Positions 1 to 8,636 of a stretch of DNA of 64,000 nucleotides are shown piece by piece. The stretch spans positions 25,161-89,160 of the forward strand of contig NZ_QBKH01000012.1 of the NCBI RefSeq assembly GCF_003054045.1. The letters run 5' to 3'. The notes under the pieces are model-generated. The model saw only the letters and a list, made by a program, of their open reading frames with translations. It made no database searches and was not told where the DNA came from. The stretch's first letter is position 1. The number at the start of each line of letters is the position of its first letter. Position numbers and translations under genes: made by a program. The DNA comes from Sphingobacterium faecium (lineage in GTDB: Bacteria > Bacteroidota > Bacteroidia > Sphingobacteriales > Sphingobacteriaceae).

Positions 1-308
1 GTATGCTCGTTGATTACAAATTAAACACAAAAGAATATCTCAAATCTTGTGAAAACATTGATAAACCTACCATGCATTGTAAAGGTCAATGTGTGCTCAT
101 GAAAAAACTGAAGAAGCAGGCTGAAAAAGAAGCAAAACAGGCAACTGTTAACTTAGAACAGTTAGCTTCAATTCATCATCTTGATACCTTCGAGTTTCAA
201 AAAAATAATCGCATTGCACGACGTATTACTAAGCACTACCCTCAAGATATGAGCTATACTTTCCTTTTCGCAGAAACAATCTTCCACCCACCCCTCTTTT
301 CCGCTTAA
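1..308 (+). CDS. Small Cx9CxGxC protein, 5' end cut by window edge
   Basis: Unrecognised small protein. The reading frame is open to the left edge; the first in-frame ATG (position 3) is probably internal. Visible: a K-L-N-T-K-E-Y segment, then three cysteines spaced Cx9CxGxC (residues 16, 26 and 30 from that ATG), a Lys-rich helix, and a C-terminal I-F-H-P-P. Two paralogs on the minus strand (8637-9017, 9162-9536) have the same cysteine spacing at residues 39, 49 and 53. About 23 residues (signal or membrane segment) should therefore lie upstream, giving about 124 aa, the exact length of the 9162-9536 copy. It precedes the SCO1/MbnPH genes on the same strand, so a metal-related role is a guess. 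No named family known to me. Confidence 0.75.
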   Translation, partial: MLVDYKLNTKEYLKSCENIDKPTMHCKGQCVLMKKLKKQAEKEAKQATVNLEQLASIHHLDTFEFQKNNRIARRITKHYPQDMSYTFLFAETIFHPPLFSA

Positions 309-500
309 TTGTACAAAACAATTGACATCATCTGTCATCAAAGATTTTTCATTTCTCAGCATTAATTGATACCTGAACAGGCTATCCAGTACACGCTATT
401 CATTATTTTGAATCGCTCCGCTACATCGTACTCATTTATGAGCTACAAGTGTTGCACAGGTTAGCCATATACAGAACCATTAATCATAACATCAACATAA

Positions 501-1160
501 ATGTTATCAAAACATAAGCATATATTTCTTGGCTGTGCATCTATTGCGCTGTTCATGGGTATGGTAGGATGCGCATCATCTAGCCAAAATAAAGAACTGC
601 CCATTTTAGGGGAGAAAGAAATCATTTCCACTTCAAAAGATGGGATTGCACAAAGTGATACAAGCTATCATCGTATACCCCAATTTCGTTTTGTGGATCA
701 AGATAGTAACTGGATCAGCAATGAAGATTTAAAAGGTAAAATATACCTTGCCGATTTCTTTTTCACCCGCTGCCCTACCATCTGCCCGATCATGTCCAAA
801 CACATGCTTGAGGTAGCCAAACATTTTCAGAACGAGCCACGTTTTGCCATCCTTTCGCATACCATAGATCCCGATCATGATACGCCATCGGTTTTAAAAA
901 CCTATGCTCAAAAATTGGGCGCACCAGACCTATGGAAATTTGTCAATGGCCCAAAAGCAACAGTATATGACATTGCGGGAGCCGCAGGTTATTTCTCATT
1001 TGCCACAGAAAGCCCAGATGCACCAGGTGGTTTTGATCATAGTGGTGTATTTACACTCGTAGATGGAAAAGGGCATATAAGAGGTGTCTACAGTGGTATT
1101 GAGATGGACTCCGTAAAAGTTGCCATACAAGATATTCAACAATTATTGGATAAGCGATAA
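501..1160 (+). CDS. SCO1/SenC family copper chaperone lipoprotein
   Basis: SCO proteins are thioredoxin-fold copper chaperones best known for delivering copper to cytochrome oxidase CuA sites. The 219-aa product has a lipoprotein signal ending in the lipobox M-V-G-C (Cys24), so it should be anchored outside the inner membrane. The copper-binding CPTIC pair is Cys91 and Cys95, and the third ligand is His180 in a G-F-D-H-S-G segment. All three ligands are present and length is normal for the family. It heads a same-strand run with a YtkA-like lipoprotein and two MbnP/MbnH pairs, suggesting a general role in extracytoplasmic copper loading; no oxidase gene is in the window. Confidence 0.93.
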   Translation: MLSKHKHIFLGCASIALFMGMVGCASSSQNKELPILGEKEIISTSKDGIAQSDTSYHRIPQFRFVDQDSNWISNEDLKGKIYLADFFFTRCPTICPIMSKHMLEVAKHFQNEPRFAILSHTIDPDHDTPSVLKTYAQKLGAPDLWKFVNGPKATVYDIAGAAGYFSFATESPDAPGGFDHSGVFTLVDGKGHIRGVYSGIEMDSVKVAIQDIQQLLDKR

Positions 1161-1190
1161 CCTATTTCAACAACATTAATAAAAACAATT

Positions 1191-2036
1191 ATGAAGCGTA
1201 TCATAAATACAACCATCCTTTATATTCTATTCGTACTAGTGCAGATATCGTTCTACGGCTGCAATAATATGACTAAATCAACTGCAACACAGTCAGAAAA
1301 TAAACATGCTTCAAATAGCATAGATCTTTCCAATATGATCATGCTTGGAGACACCACCTTTGCAGGTTATCAAGTATCACTCTGGACTCCAGATAGTCTA
1401 ACCAATAAATTTGAAAGCTTATACTTGAGATTAGAAGATGGAAAAGGAAATCCAATAAATGACCAAGAGGTAAATTACGAAATCACAATGGATATGGGAA
1501 TGATGTCCCATGGTGGACCTTATGACGCTCTAGTCAACAAAGGAAACGGGATTTTTCAAGCTGATATGGTATTTATCATGGCCAATATGAAGGATATGGG
1601 GAGAGGATGGCTATTCAAAACTTTACTCAAAGGAAAAGATAAAACAGATACCTTGACTTTTGCCCTCCCAGTACAACAAGCGACTATACCCCGCACTATA
1701 GCTACAGGAACAACGACAGATGATCGCGTATTCGTGTCCTGTTTAATTCCTAATGAGGTCGAGTCAGGTAAGCACAATATCGAATTTGCATTACACAAAA
1801 TGGACAAAGAGACCTTCACCAATCTAGATGGATATACCATAGCAGTAGAACCTTTTATGCCTGCAATGAAACATGGCTCTCCAGAGAATAAAGATGCCGA
1901 AAGCAAGGGAAATGGCCGTTATTCCGGCTTAGTCAATTTCACAATGTCTGGAGACTGGGTGATCAAAGTTAAGCTGTTAAAAAATGGAGAAACAGTATCA
2001 CAAGATAGTTTGGTCTATCCAATCAAAATCAAATAA
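1191..2036 (+). CDS. Two-domain YtkA/FixH-like Met-rich lipoprotein
   Basis: The 281-aa lipoprotein has lipobox S-F-Y-G-C (Cys24), followed by two related immunoglobulin-like segments. Each carries a Met/His patch: M-D-M-G-M-M-S-H in the first half, M-P-A-M-K-H in the second, and each is followed by a G-N-G-x-(F/Y) and a W-x-(F/V)-K strand. This is the usual pattern of YtkA/FixH-like domains, which resemble periplasmic copper-binding folds. It starts 30 bp after the SCO1 gene, so they are probably co-transcribed. Copper binding through Met and His is inference from motif and context. The duplicated domain makes it about twice the size of single-domain YtkA proteins. Confidence 0.8.
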   Translation: MKRIINTTILYILFVLVQISFYGCNNMTKSTATQSENKHASNSIDLSNMIMLGDTTFAGYQVSLWTPDSLTNKFESLYLRLEDGKGNPINDQEVNYEITMDMGMMSHGGPYDALVNKGNGIFQADMVFIMANMKDMGRGWLFKTLLKGKDKTDTLTFALPVQQATIPRTIATGTTTDDRVFVSCLIPNEVESGKHNIEFALHKMDKETFTNLDGYTIAVEPFMPAMKHGSPENKDAESKGNGRYSGLVNFTMSGDWVIKVKLLKNGETVSQDSLVYPIKIK

Positions 2037-2078
2037 AAGCGATTAAAAGTTTAACAAAACAAATTATAACAGAATAAA

Positions 2079-2945
2079 ATGAAAAACTATTCAAAAAAGG
2101 GAGCATTAAGCCTATTTTCCTGCATCCTATTATTGACAGCATGTGAAAAAGAAACAATTGTTCAAACTTCGGTTGATTCTGGCCCAGGAAGTACAACATT
2201 GTTTTTTGATGCACGATATGGTGACGCTGACTTCGAATTGAACAAAGCATATGATTTTAAACTCAGCAATGCTACTGGTCAGTTTGATCTAAAATATGAG
2301 TTCAGCCAGCTTCGTTATTGGGTGAGCAACGTTCGCTTAGTCAATGCTGCGGGCGAAGAATTCAAAGTGCCAGAATCCTACTACCTCATCGAAGAAAATG
2401 TCGAAATTCCTGTACAAGAGGGATCATTTGACAAAAAATATCCTGCAAATAAAAGAGAACAGGTGCAGATAAGTTCTATACCAGCAGGTGATTATACTGC
2501 TATAAAATTTGCTGTCGGAGTAGATTCAAAATACAACGATAATTTAACCCTACGTGCCGGCGAATTATCCTCCTTAAATGGTATGGCTTTTGAAAATTGG
2601 ATGTGGTTCACCAGTTATAAGTTTTTTGTGGTAAATGGAAAAATGACCTGGGTAAAAGCAGCGCCGGAAGCTCCTGCTTCACAAACATTCTTTTGGGACT
2701 TCGCTTCAAACAATCTCTATACGGAGAAAGAAATTAAATTAGATAAAGCGATCACTATTAATGCGCAGATGAAATCAAATATCAAATTAGAATTGGATGT
2801 CAAAAAAGTAATCGATATTGAAAACCCATGGTCAAACAGGTTGATCAGCGCATCCAAAAAGGAGCTGATGACACAGTTAAAAGACAATCTGCTTACCAAA
2901 GCCATCACCTTAAAAAGCACAAGTTCGACTGCTATAGCAAAATAG
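2079..2945 (+). CDS. MbnP-like copper-binding lipoprotein, copy 1
   Basis: MbnP proteins are partners of the diheme enzyme MbnH. In the characterised pair a Trp of MbnP is oxidised to kynurenine and contributes to a high-affinity copper site. This 288-aa protein has lipobox L-T-A-C (Cys22), the family segments L-R-Y-W-V-S-N-V-R-L and I-P-A-G-D-Y-T-x-I-K-F-x-V-G-V-D-S, and a W-rich block N-W-M-W-F-T-S-Y-K-F-F (Trp174, Trp176). This block departs from the G-M-Y-W-G-W-N-S-G-Y form of copy 2, so it belongs to another subtype. It is followed after 1 bp by its MbnH partner. Post-translational oxidation is inferred from family knowledge. Confidence 0.85.
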   Translation: MKNYSKKGALSLFSCILLLTACEKETIVQTSVDSGPGSTTLFFDARYGDADFELNKAYDFKLSNATGQFDLKYEFSQLRYWVSNVRLVNAAGEEFKVPESYYLIEENVEIPVQEGSFDKKYPANKREQVQISSIPAGDYTAIKFAVGVDSKYNDNLTLRAGELSSLNGMAFENWMWFTSYKFFVVNGKMTWVKAAPEAPASQTFFWDFASNNLYTEKEIKLDKAITINAQMKSNIKLELDVKKVIDIENPWSNRLISASKKELMTQLKDNLLTKAITLKSTSSTAIAK

Positions 2946-2946
2946 T

Positions 2947-4044
2947 ATGATGATAAACAAAGGACTAAAAGTAGGAGTTTTCACAAGCATAGTATTAAGC
3001 TTGTGCACGATCTCATGTAGTAAAGTAAAAGTTGACACTCCGCAACCGGATCAAACTCCTACTCCTTTGATGCTAAAAGTCCCGGGCCATTTTCCGGCAC
3101 CAACAAATATGCTCGACAACCCCCTGACGGTTGAAGGAGTAAATCTAGGTCGTCATCTTTTTTATGATCCCTTGTTATCTGCAAATATGCAGGTAAGCTG
3201 TGCAAGCTGTCATCATCAAGAACGAGCATTTGCAGATGGAGTGGCACTTACGGCTGCAGGTGTATCAGGAAAAACACTTGAGCGGCATTCTCCGACATTG
3301 ATTAATCTAGCATGGGCTGATCAAGGATTTTTCTGGGACGGTGGTGCAACAAATCTAGAATCACAGGCCTTTGGACCGCTTACGCATGCTGACGAAATGG
3401 GAATGTCCTTAGTCACTTTGGCCAACCGGCTGATGGCTAGTGAATTTTACGTCAACTTATTTCAGCAAGCTTTTGCTGAAAAACCATCAGCACAAGGTGC
3501 CGCAAAAGCATTGGCGCAATTTCAGCGAACCTTGATATCGAGCAATTCGCGTTATGACAGTTATCGAAGTGGGCAAGATTTGAAAGCCCTTTCCGCAGGG
3601 GAACTACGTGGAATGCATCTTGTAAAACAAAAATGTGGGACATGCCATAGTGGAGAACTGTTCACAGATAATGCTTTCCATAATAACGGTATTGATGATG
3701 ACTTTACCGATGACTCGAACGAATGGATACATCGCGGACGTTATCGTATATCTTTTAATCCGATAGATCTGGGTGCCTTTAAAACACCAACACTAAGAAA
3801 CGTAACACGCTCTGCACCCTATATGCACGATGGAAGATTCAAATCACTTGATCAGGTGTTGCAGCACTACAGATCTGGTATTAAGCATAGTCCGGTCACA
3901 GACCGACTTCTTTACGATCAAAATGAAAATCCTGGCATAGCCATGAGCGATAAAGAAATGACAGAAATAAAATCATTTCTAGAAGCATTGACAGACGATA
4001 TATTTTTAAATGAAATAACTTTTTCTAATCCAAATAAGAAATGA
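2947..4044 (+). CDS. MbnH-like diheme cytochrome c peroxidase, copy 1
   Basis: Member of the MauG / bacterial diheme cytochrome c peroxidase superfamily, to which MbnH belongs. The 365-aa product has lipobox T-I-S-C (Cys24) and two c-heme sites: C-A-S-C-H (85-89) and C-G-T-C-H (230-234). Conserved blocks N-L-A-W, F-F-W-D-G-G, T-P-T-L-R-N-V and A-P-Y-M-H-D-G-R-F are present, as expected for the catalytic core. Expected role: oxidative modification of the adjacent MbnP copy 1, at the outer face of a membrane. The start follows the MbnP stop by 1 bp and the stop overlaps the next MbnP start by 4 bp, so translation is coupled. Confidence 0.9.
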   Translation: MMINKGLKVGVFTSIVLSLCTISCSKVKVDTPQPDQTPTPLMLKVPGHFPAPTNMLDNPLTVEGVNLGRHLFYDPLLSANMQVSCASCHHQERAFADGVALTAAGVSGKTLERHSPTLINLAWADQGFFWDGGATNLESQAFGPLTHADEMGMSLVTLANRLMASEFYVNLFQQAFAEKPSAQGAAKALAQFQRTLISSNSRYDSYRSGQDLKALSAGELRGMHLVKQKCGTCHSGELFTDNAFHNNGIDDDFTDDSNEWIHRGRYRISFNPIDLGAFKTPTLRNVTRSAPYMHDGRFKSLDQVLQHYRSGIKHSPVTDRLLYDQNENPGIAMSDKEMTEIKSFLEALTDDIFLNEITFSNPNKK

Positions 4045-4922
4045 AAAAAGACAAAACCAATGTAGGCAGTAGAACAGTTCTTACAGCGATGATAATCCTG
4101 CTATTAACAATAACAGGAGCATGCAGCAAAACTGAAGCACCTACCCCCGATGAAGAAAAAACTGGACAATTCTCTATCGAATTTGACAATATAATGGGCG
4201 AAGAAACTTTGAGTTTCGAACCCCGAGTTTATAAAAATGCAAAGGGAGAATCCTTTAGAATTAAATTGTTGCAATATTTCATCAGCAACATCAAGCTCTA
4301 TAAAGCAGATGGCAGTAGCTATACAGTACCTCAGGATGACAGTTATTTTTTAGTAAACGCAGCCGATCGTACCACACGTTTCACCAAAGTAAAAGTGCCC
4401 GAAGGAAACTATGAAAAAGTTGAATTTGTCATCGGTGTAGACAGTGCAAGAAGTTCGATGCCTGTAGAAAAACGGACTGGTGTATTGTCCTTCAATCCAG
4501 AAGAAGGACACGAAGGTGGCGGTATGTATTGGGGATGGAACAGCGGTTATATCTTCTTTAAGATGGAAGGTTACTGCGAATTGATCTCCGACAATCAACA
4601 GGGAGATCCCACTGGAAATAAACAGTTCAAATATCATATCGGTGGATTTGGAGGTTACAATGCCCCTACCTTGAACAATATCAAGACCATTACAGTAGAT
4701 CTGAAAACTGCAGGAACAGCACAAGTGAGAAAAGGGTTACGCAGTAACGTCCACCTATTTGTGGATATCATGAAAATATTCAATGGTCCACACACATTCA
4801 GTATTGTAGAGCATCCCAATGTCATGTTCAGTGAATACAGTGTGAATATTGCCAACAATTTCCCGCATTTTTTCACACATGATCATACCGAAAATTTTGT
4901 GAAAAGTGAAGATGAATTATAA
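4041..4922 (+). CDS. MbnP-like copper-binding lipoprotein, copy 2
   Basis: The 293-aa MbnP homologue has lipobox T-G-A-C (Cys28). It carries the typical family block H-E-G-G-G-M-Y-W-G-W-N-S-G-Y (Trp164, Trp166) followed by F-F-K-M-E-G, where the modified tryptophan and copper ligands are expected, plus I-G-V-D-S and a His-rich C-terminal segment (H-F-F-T-H-D-H). It is closer to the canonical MbnP pattern than copy 1 and has diverged from it widely. The ATG overlaps the upstream MbnH stop by 4 bp; its own MbnH starts 3 bp after its stop. Copper binding and Trp oxidation are inferred. Confidence 0.9.
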   Translation: MKKDKTNVGSRTVLTAMIILLLTITGACSKTEAPTPDEEKTGQFSIEFDNIMGEETLSFEPRVYKNAKGESFRIKLLQYFISNIKLYKADGSSYTVPQDDSYFLVNAADRTTRFTKVKVPEGNYEKVEFVIGVDSARSSMPVEKRTGVLSFNPEEGHEGGGMYWGWNSGYIFFKMEGYCELISDNQQGDPTGNKQFKYHIGGFGGYNAPTLNNIKTITVDLKTAGTAQVRKGLRSNVHLFVDIMKIFNGPHTFSIVEHPNVMFSEYSVNIANNFPHFFTHDHTENFVKSEDEL

Positions 4923-4925
4923 CTG

Positions 4926-5990
4926 ATGAAAAAAATATTTGTGCTAATTGGAATTGTTGCCCTCGTATGGGCATGCAAAAAAGGTGAAGACTCAATTCCT
5001 GACCTCTTCACAGGCTTCTTGAAACCAAATAATTTTCCTGAGCCAACTTATAATTTTTCTAGAAACATGATTACAAAAGAAGGCTTTGAATTGGGCAAGC
5101 GTCTTTTTTACGAACCGCGCTTATCCCGTAACAATACCGTTGCCTGTGGCAGTTGCCACATCCAGTCTGCAGCATTTACCCATCATGGTCACGATGTGAG
5201 TCACGGTATTGATGATCGGCTAGGCATACGCAATCCTATGCCTATTATGAACATGGCTTGGCAAAAAGAATTCTTTTGGGACGGAGGCGTCTTTGATTTA
5301 GATCTTGCAGCAGTCAACGCGATCACAAATCCTGTTGAAATGGATGAAACAGTACCCAATGTGCTTAGAAAATTAAGAGCACATCCCGATTATCCTGCGC
5401 TATTTAAAAAAGCCTTTGGGACTGATGAAATAACCGATGCACGCTTTTTCAAAGCCCTATCGCAATATATGCTAATGGCTGTAAGCAACAATGCTAAATA
5501 CGATCATGTGATGCGCAAAGAAGCAGGATATGCCTTTACTGAACAAGAACAAAAAGGCTATCTTTTTTACCAAAAAAACTGTTCATCCTGCCACAACGAG
5601 CCACTGTTTACCGATAGAAGCTACCGTAATAATGGACTTTCTCCTAATCGAGCTAACGACACCGGTCGAGATTCTGTGACCTTAAATCCCGCCGATAGAT
5701 ATAAATTCAAAGTGCCTAGCCTTCGTAATATTTCCTATACTGCCCCTTACATGCACGATGGACGTTTTCTGACCTTAAATCGGGTTATTGAACATTACCG
5801 GACAGGAATGGTTGATTCCCCTACCCTTGACCCCGTTTTTAGACAAGCGGATGGATCGTTAGGTATAAAAATGAGCGATACTGAAAAAGATAATCTGATA
5901 GCATTTTTAAAAACTTTAGATGACCGGGATTTCTTGACCAATAAGCTATTGGCAGAACCCGAAATAAATTCGGGCTTTGTTGTCAATTGA
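4926..5990 (+). CDS. MbnH-like diheme cytochrome c peroxidase, copy 2
   Basis: The 354-aa lipoprotein has lipobox V-W-A-C (Cys17) and two c-heme sites, C-G-S-C-H (74-78) and C-S-S-C-H (219-223). Also present are the core motifs N-M-A-W, F-F-W-D-G-G, V-P-S-L-R-N and A-P-Y-M-H-D-G-R-F. Expected function is oxidation of a Trp in MbnP copy 2, immediately upstream. The architecture matches copy 1 throughout, but sequence between motifs differs, so the pairs look like an old duplication or two acquisitions, not a recent tandem copy. It is the last gene before a 129-bp gap. Confidence 0.9.
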   Translation: MKKIFVLIGIVALVWACKKGEDSIPDLFTGFLKPNNFPEPTYNFSRNMITKEGFELGKRLFYEPRLSRNNTVACGSCHIQSAAFTHHGHDVSHGIDDRLGIRNPMPIMNMAWQKEFFWDGGVFDLDLAAVNAITNPVEMDETVPNVLRKLRAHPDYPALFKKAFGTDEITDARFFKALSQYMLMAVSNNAKYDHVMRKEAGYAFTEQEQKGYLFYQKNCSSCHNEPLFTDRSYRNNGLSPNRANDTGRDSVTLNPADRYKFKVPSLRNISYTAPYMHDGRFLTLNRVIEHYRTGMVDSPTLDPVFRQADGSLGIKMSDTEKDNLIAFLKTLDDRDFLTNKLLAEPEINSGFVVN

Positions 5991-6119
5991 TCATCTGATT
6001 TTCAAGCAGCACTGGTCCTCTTCTTACATTCCTATACCGGATTTAACATGTAGATCAACAGTAAGCACAGATGACAGGCATATACAATTTTCGACATATT
6101 ATCATAAAAACAGCGACAA

Positions 6120-7085
6120 ATGAATACATACAAACACCTTAAAAAAAATACGATATACGGTCTATTGACCGTATTAGCATGCGGACTGATGATCCCTATC
6201 TCAAAAGCATGTGATATCTGTGGATGTGGTGTCGGCAGTTATTACATTGGTATATTACCAGACTTCAATAAACGCTTTATTGGGCTTCGCTATCAACATA
6301 AATCGCTTCTCACACACCTAGGACCTACCGGCAATCGCACGCCTATTACCGCCGATGAAACCTATCAAAGCATGGAAATGTGGGGAGCATGGAACATCGG
6401 TCAGCGCTGGCGGGTCATGGCAATTTTGCCCTATAACTTCAACACGCGTACTATAAAGGGCAGCGGAGAGCAGGGGAAGAAAAATGGAATGGGTGATGTC
6501 GTAGCAATGGGCTATTTCAAAATATTTGAAGAAGCGAAAGGCACAGCATCCAACAAAATGCTCGTCCACTCGCTATGGATAGGCGCAGGTGTAAAAGCAC
6601 CTACGGGAAAGTACGATGCAAGCGAACGCAGTAATGCGGCTCAGGACTCACCAAATAACTTTCAATTGGGTACCGCCAGTACAGACTTTATGTTCAATCT
6701 CGCATATGATGTAAGGTTGATGGATCTAGGTCTGAATGTCAATACCACATACAAATTGAATACGGAAAACAAATACGATTACAGATACGCCAATAAATTC
6801 ACTGCCAATGCACTCGCATATTATAAATTTAATATACGCGATAAGGTACGTATAGCACCTAATGCTGGTGTCACTTATGAGACACAGCCAAAAGATGTCG
6901 TCTTTGGAAAATATGATGTCGCACAGTCTGGCGGAAACTCCACCACAGGAATTATAGGTATAGAAGTCAATATCGGAAAAATATCATTCGGCGGTAACTA
7001 TCAATCCCCTTTAAGCCAAAATCTTGCTGGCGGGCGTGTAGAAGCTGGCGATCGGTTTCTTACCCATTTGTCCTACAGCTTTTAA
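6120..7085 (+). CDS. Outer-membrane barrel-like protein with N-terminal CDICGC motif
   Basis: The 321-aa protein has a cleavable-type signal ending near S-K-A, immediately followed by C-D-I-C-G-C-G (Cys31, 34, 36). The rest alternates short aromatic strands and turns and ends in S-Y-S-F, as in outer-membrane beta-barrels. Such proteins are usually labelled transporter-like; no substrate is known to me. The Cys cluster at the mature N-terminus could bind metal or be lipidated, and it is the feature that ties this protein to its copper/heme neighbours. It follows the MbnPH genes by 129 bp and precedes a cytochrome by 43 bp. Confidence 0.7.
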   Translation: MNTYKHLKKNTIYGLLTVLACGLMIPISKACDICGCGVGSYYIGILPDFNKRFIGLRYQHKSLLTHLGPTGNRTPITADETYQSMEMWGAWNIGQRWRVMAILPYNFNTRTIKGSGEQGKKNGMGDVVAMGYFKIFEEAKGTASNKMLVHSLWIGAGVKAPTGKYDASERSNAAQDSPNNFQLGTASTDFMFNLAYDVRLMDLGLNVNTTYKLNTENKYDYRYANKFTANALAYYKFNIRDKVRIAPNAGVTYETQPKDVVFGKYDVAQSGGNSTTGIIGIEVNIGKISFGGNYQSPLSQNLAGGRVEAGDRFLTHLSYSF

Positions 7086-7128
7086 AAAAGCAAAAAGATT
7101 GTCTTAAACTCTAAAAAAATAACATACT

Positions 7129-7623
7129 ATGAAATCTATTAGCTCCATATCCATACTCGTATCATGCTGTATATTCAGCATGGTTGCATGTAATGCTAAC
7201 AACTCTGCAGACTCAGGTGCAAAAAAAAAAGAACCTGCTGTTGAAGAACCCACTCCAGTAACGCTTCAAGTAAATGATTTTCTAAAAGAAGGAAATAAAG
7301 GTGTAGGCGGCATCACGAGTTTTGAACACAAACCATTCGATCAAAAATTAGCCGATGAGGGCAATAAATTATTCATTGTCAAGTGTACGATGTGTCATGA
7401 AATCAAGGAAGATAAAATAGGTCCAGCACTTTATGGCGTCACAAAAAAAAGAACGCCAGAATGGATGATGAACATGATCTTGACCCCTGATAAGATGCTA
7501 GCAGAAGATGCAGATGCAATAGCACTCAGCAAAACTTACGATGGAGCAATGGCGGCTCTAGGGTTAAACCCTCAAGAAGCAATCGCAATTCTGGAATACC
7601 TGAGACAAGAAGATTCGAAATAG
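7129..7623 (+). CDS. Mono-heme c-type cytochrome lipoprotein
   Basis: The 164-aa product has lipobox M-V-A-C (Cys21), a low-complexity linker, and one class I cytochrome c domain with C-T-M-C-H at 86-90. Methionines suitable as the sixth heme ligand occur in a downstream M-M-N-M-I-L-T-P-D-K-M block. The domain ends in the usual I-L-E-Y-L helix. It probably passes electrons to or from the MbnH diheme enzymes of the same strand. A strong hairpin (7684-7719) follows, marking the end of the transcription unit. Confidence 0.9.
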   Translation: MKSISSISILVSCCIFSMVACNANNSADSGAKKKEPAVEEPTPVTLQVNDFLKEGNKGVGGITSFEHKPFDQKLADEGNKLFIVKCTMCHEIKEDKIGPALYGVTKKRTPEWMMNMILTPDKMLAEDADAIALSKTYDGAMAALGLNPQEAIAILEYLRQEDSK

Positions 7624-7683
7624 AAAGAAATTTCACATCCGACCTCATTAAAAAAGCTGGCGGTAAGAATTGATAAAAACAAA

Positions 7684-7719
7684 AAAAGGGATGAAATATT
7701 GATCAGTTTCATCCCTTTT
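7684..7719. terminator. Bidirectional hairpin between convergent genes
   Basis: Perfect 13-bp arms AAAAGGGATGAAA and TTTCATCCCTTTT around a 10-base loop. It lies between the cytochrome gene (+) and the AraC gene (-), and the A-tract/T-tract ends suit termination in both directions. Confidence 0.85.
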
Positions 7720-7735
7720 CTGTACTGCAAAATGG

Positions 7736-8605
7736 TTACTGCGTTTTCCTAAATTCTTCAGGACTTACACCATATTTCTTTTTAAAGAAAGTAATAAAAT
7801 AGGATACATTTTCAAAACCAAGTTCAAAAGAGATCTCCGAAATATTCTTATAGGTATGAATGAGTAGGCGTTCAGCCTCCATCAGTACGCGCTCCCTTAT
7901 CAGTTGGCCAGCAGATATCCCTCTCCTTTCCTGACACAAACGATTGAGATAATTCGTGGAAATAAAAAGCTGATCAGCATAGAATGAAGGCAAGCGCTCA
8001 TGCGCAAATTGCTCGCTGATCAAGCGTTCAAAAGAGATCACCTTCTCCTCTTTTTCATTTTTTGGTATTTCAGTTCCTTCAATATTGACATTGCGGCTGA
8101 GTGTTCCCAAAAAAATATTTAAGTAGGAACGCAGTATATTTTTAGCGTCAGGATGGCTAAATAAATATTCGCGATGCATTGTTTCTAAAATCATAGGCCA
8201 ACCTAACTGCTGTTCAACAGCAACATTTTGGGCTTGCATCTTTTGCGTTTTTAAAAATGAAAAATGATGCAGTACATTATCGTTGTACCGTTGCGTAAAA
8301 AAATGCTCTTCAAATAAAATAACCCAACCGTCTTTTTGATCATTTTCTGTCAACAAACTCAATACTGTACTAGGACTGAAAAACATAACCTGTTGTTGCT
8401 GTAATTGACAGTTATACTTGTCAATATTCAACGTAATAAGTCCTGATGTTAAATAAATAACCGTATAAAATGTTCTTCGATTTGGTAGATGCAGATTTTG
8501 AAGACAACTATAGTCATCTTTTAGATTGTATACAATTAAGCCAATATGATCGGGATCAATATTGTTTAATGATATTGTGTTAATATTTTCTGTTTTTATA
8601 ACCAT
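7736..8605 (-). CDS. AraC family transcriptional regulator
   Basis: The 289-aa protein has an N-terminal sensing domain and a C-terminal double helix-turn-helix ending in the family signature E-I-S-F-E-L-G-F-E-N-V-S-Y-F-I-T-F-F-K-K and S-P-E-E-F-R-K. The frame is open further upstream, but that part overlaps the preceding small-protein gene (8637-9017), so the start was placed at the ATG at 8605 (M-V-I-K-T). Its position downstream of two Cx9CxGxC genes on the same strand suggests it may control them or the facing copper locus; this is inference. Confidence 0.9.
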   Translation of the reverse strand: MVIKTENINTISLNNIDPDHIGLIVYNLKDDYSCLQNLHLPNRRTFYTVIYLTSGLITLNIDKYNCQLQQQQVMFFSPSTVLSLLTENDQKDGWVILFEEHFFTQRYNDNVLHHFSFLKTQKMQAQNVAVEQQLGWPMILETMHREYLFSHPDAKNILRSYLNIFLGTLSRNVNIEGTEIPKNEKEEKVISFERLISEQFAHERLPSFYADQLFISTNYLNRLCQERRGISAGQLIRERVLMEAERLLIHTYKNISEISFELGFENVSYFITFFKKKYGVSPEEFRKTQ

Positions 8606-8636
8606 AATTAATGTAATTGCAAAGTGAGATAATCGA

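Noticed and set aside
2947..5990. Plain cytochrome c peroxidases (hydrogen peroxide removal)
   Set aside because: The strict one-to-one coupling with MbnP-type lipoproteins favours the MbnH group, though the sequence alone does not exclude peroxidase activity.
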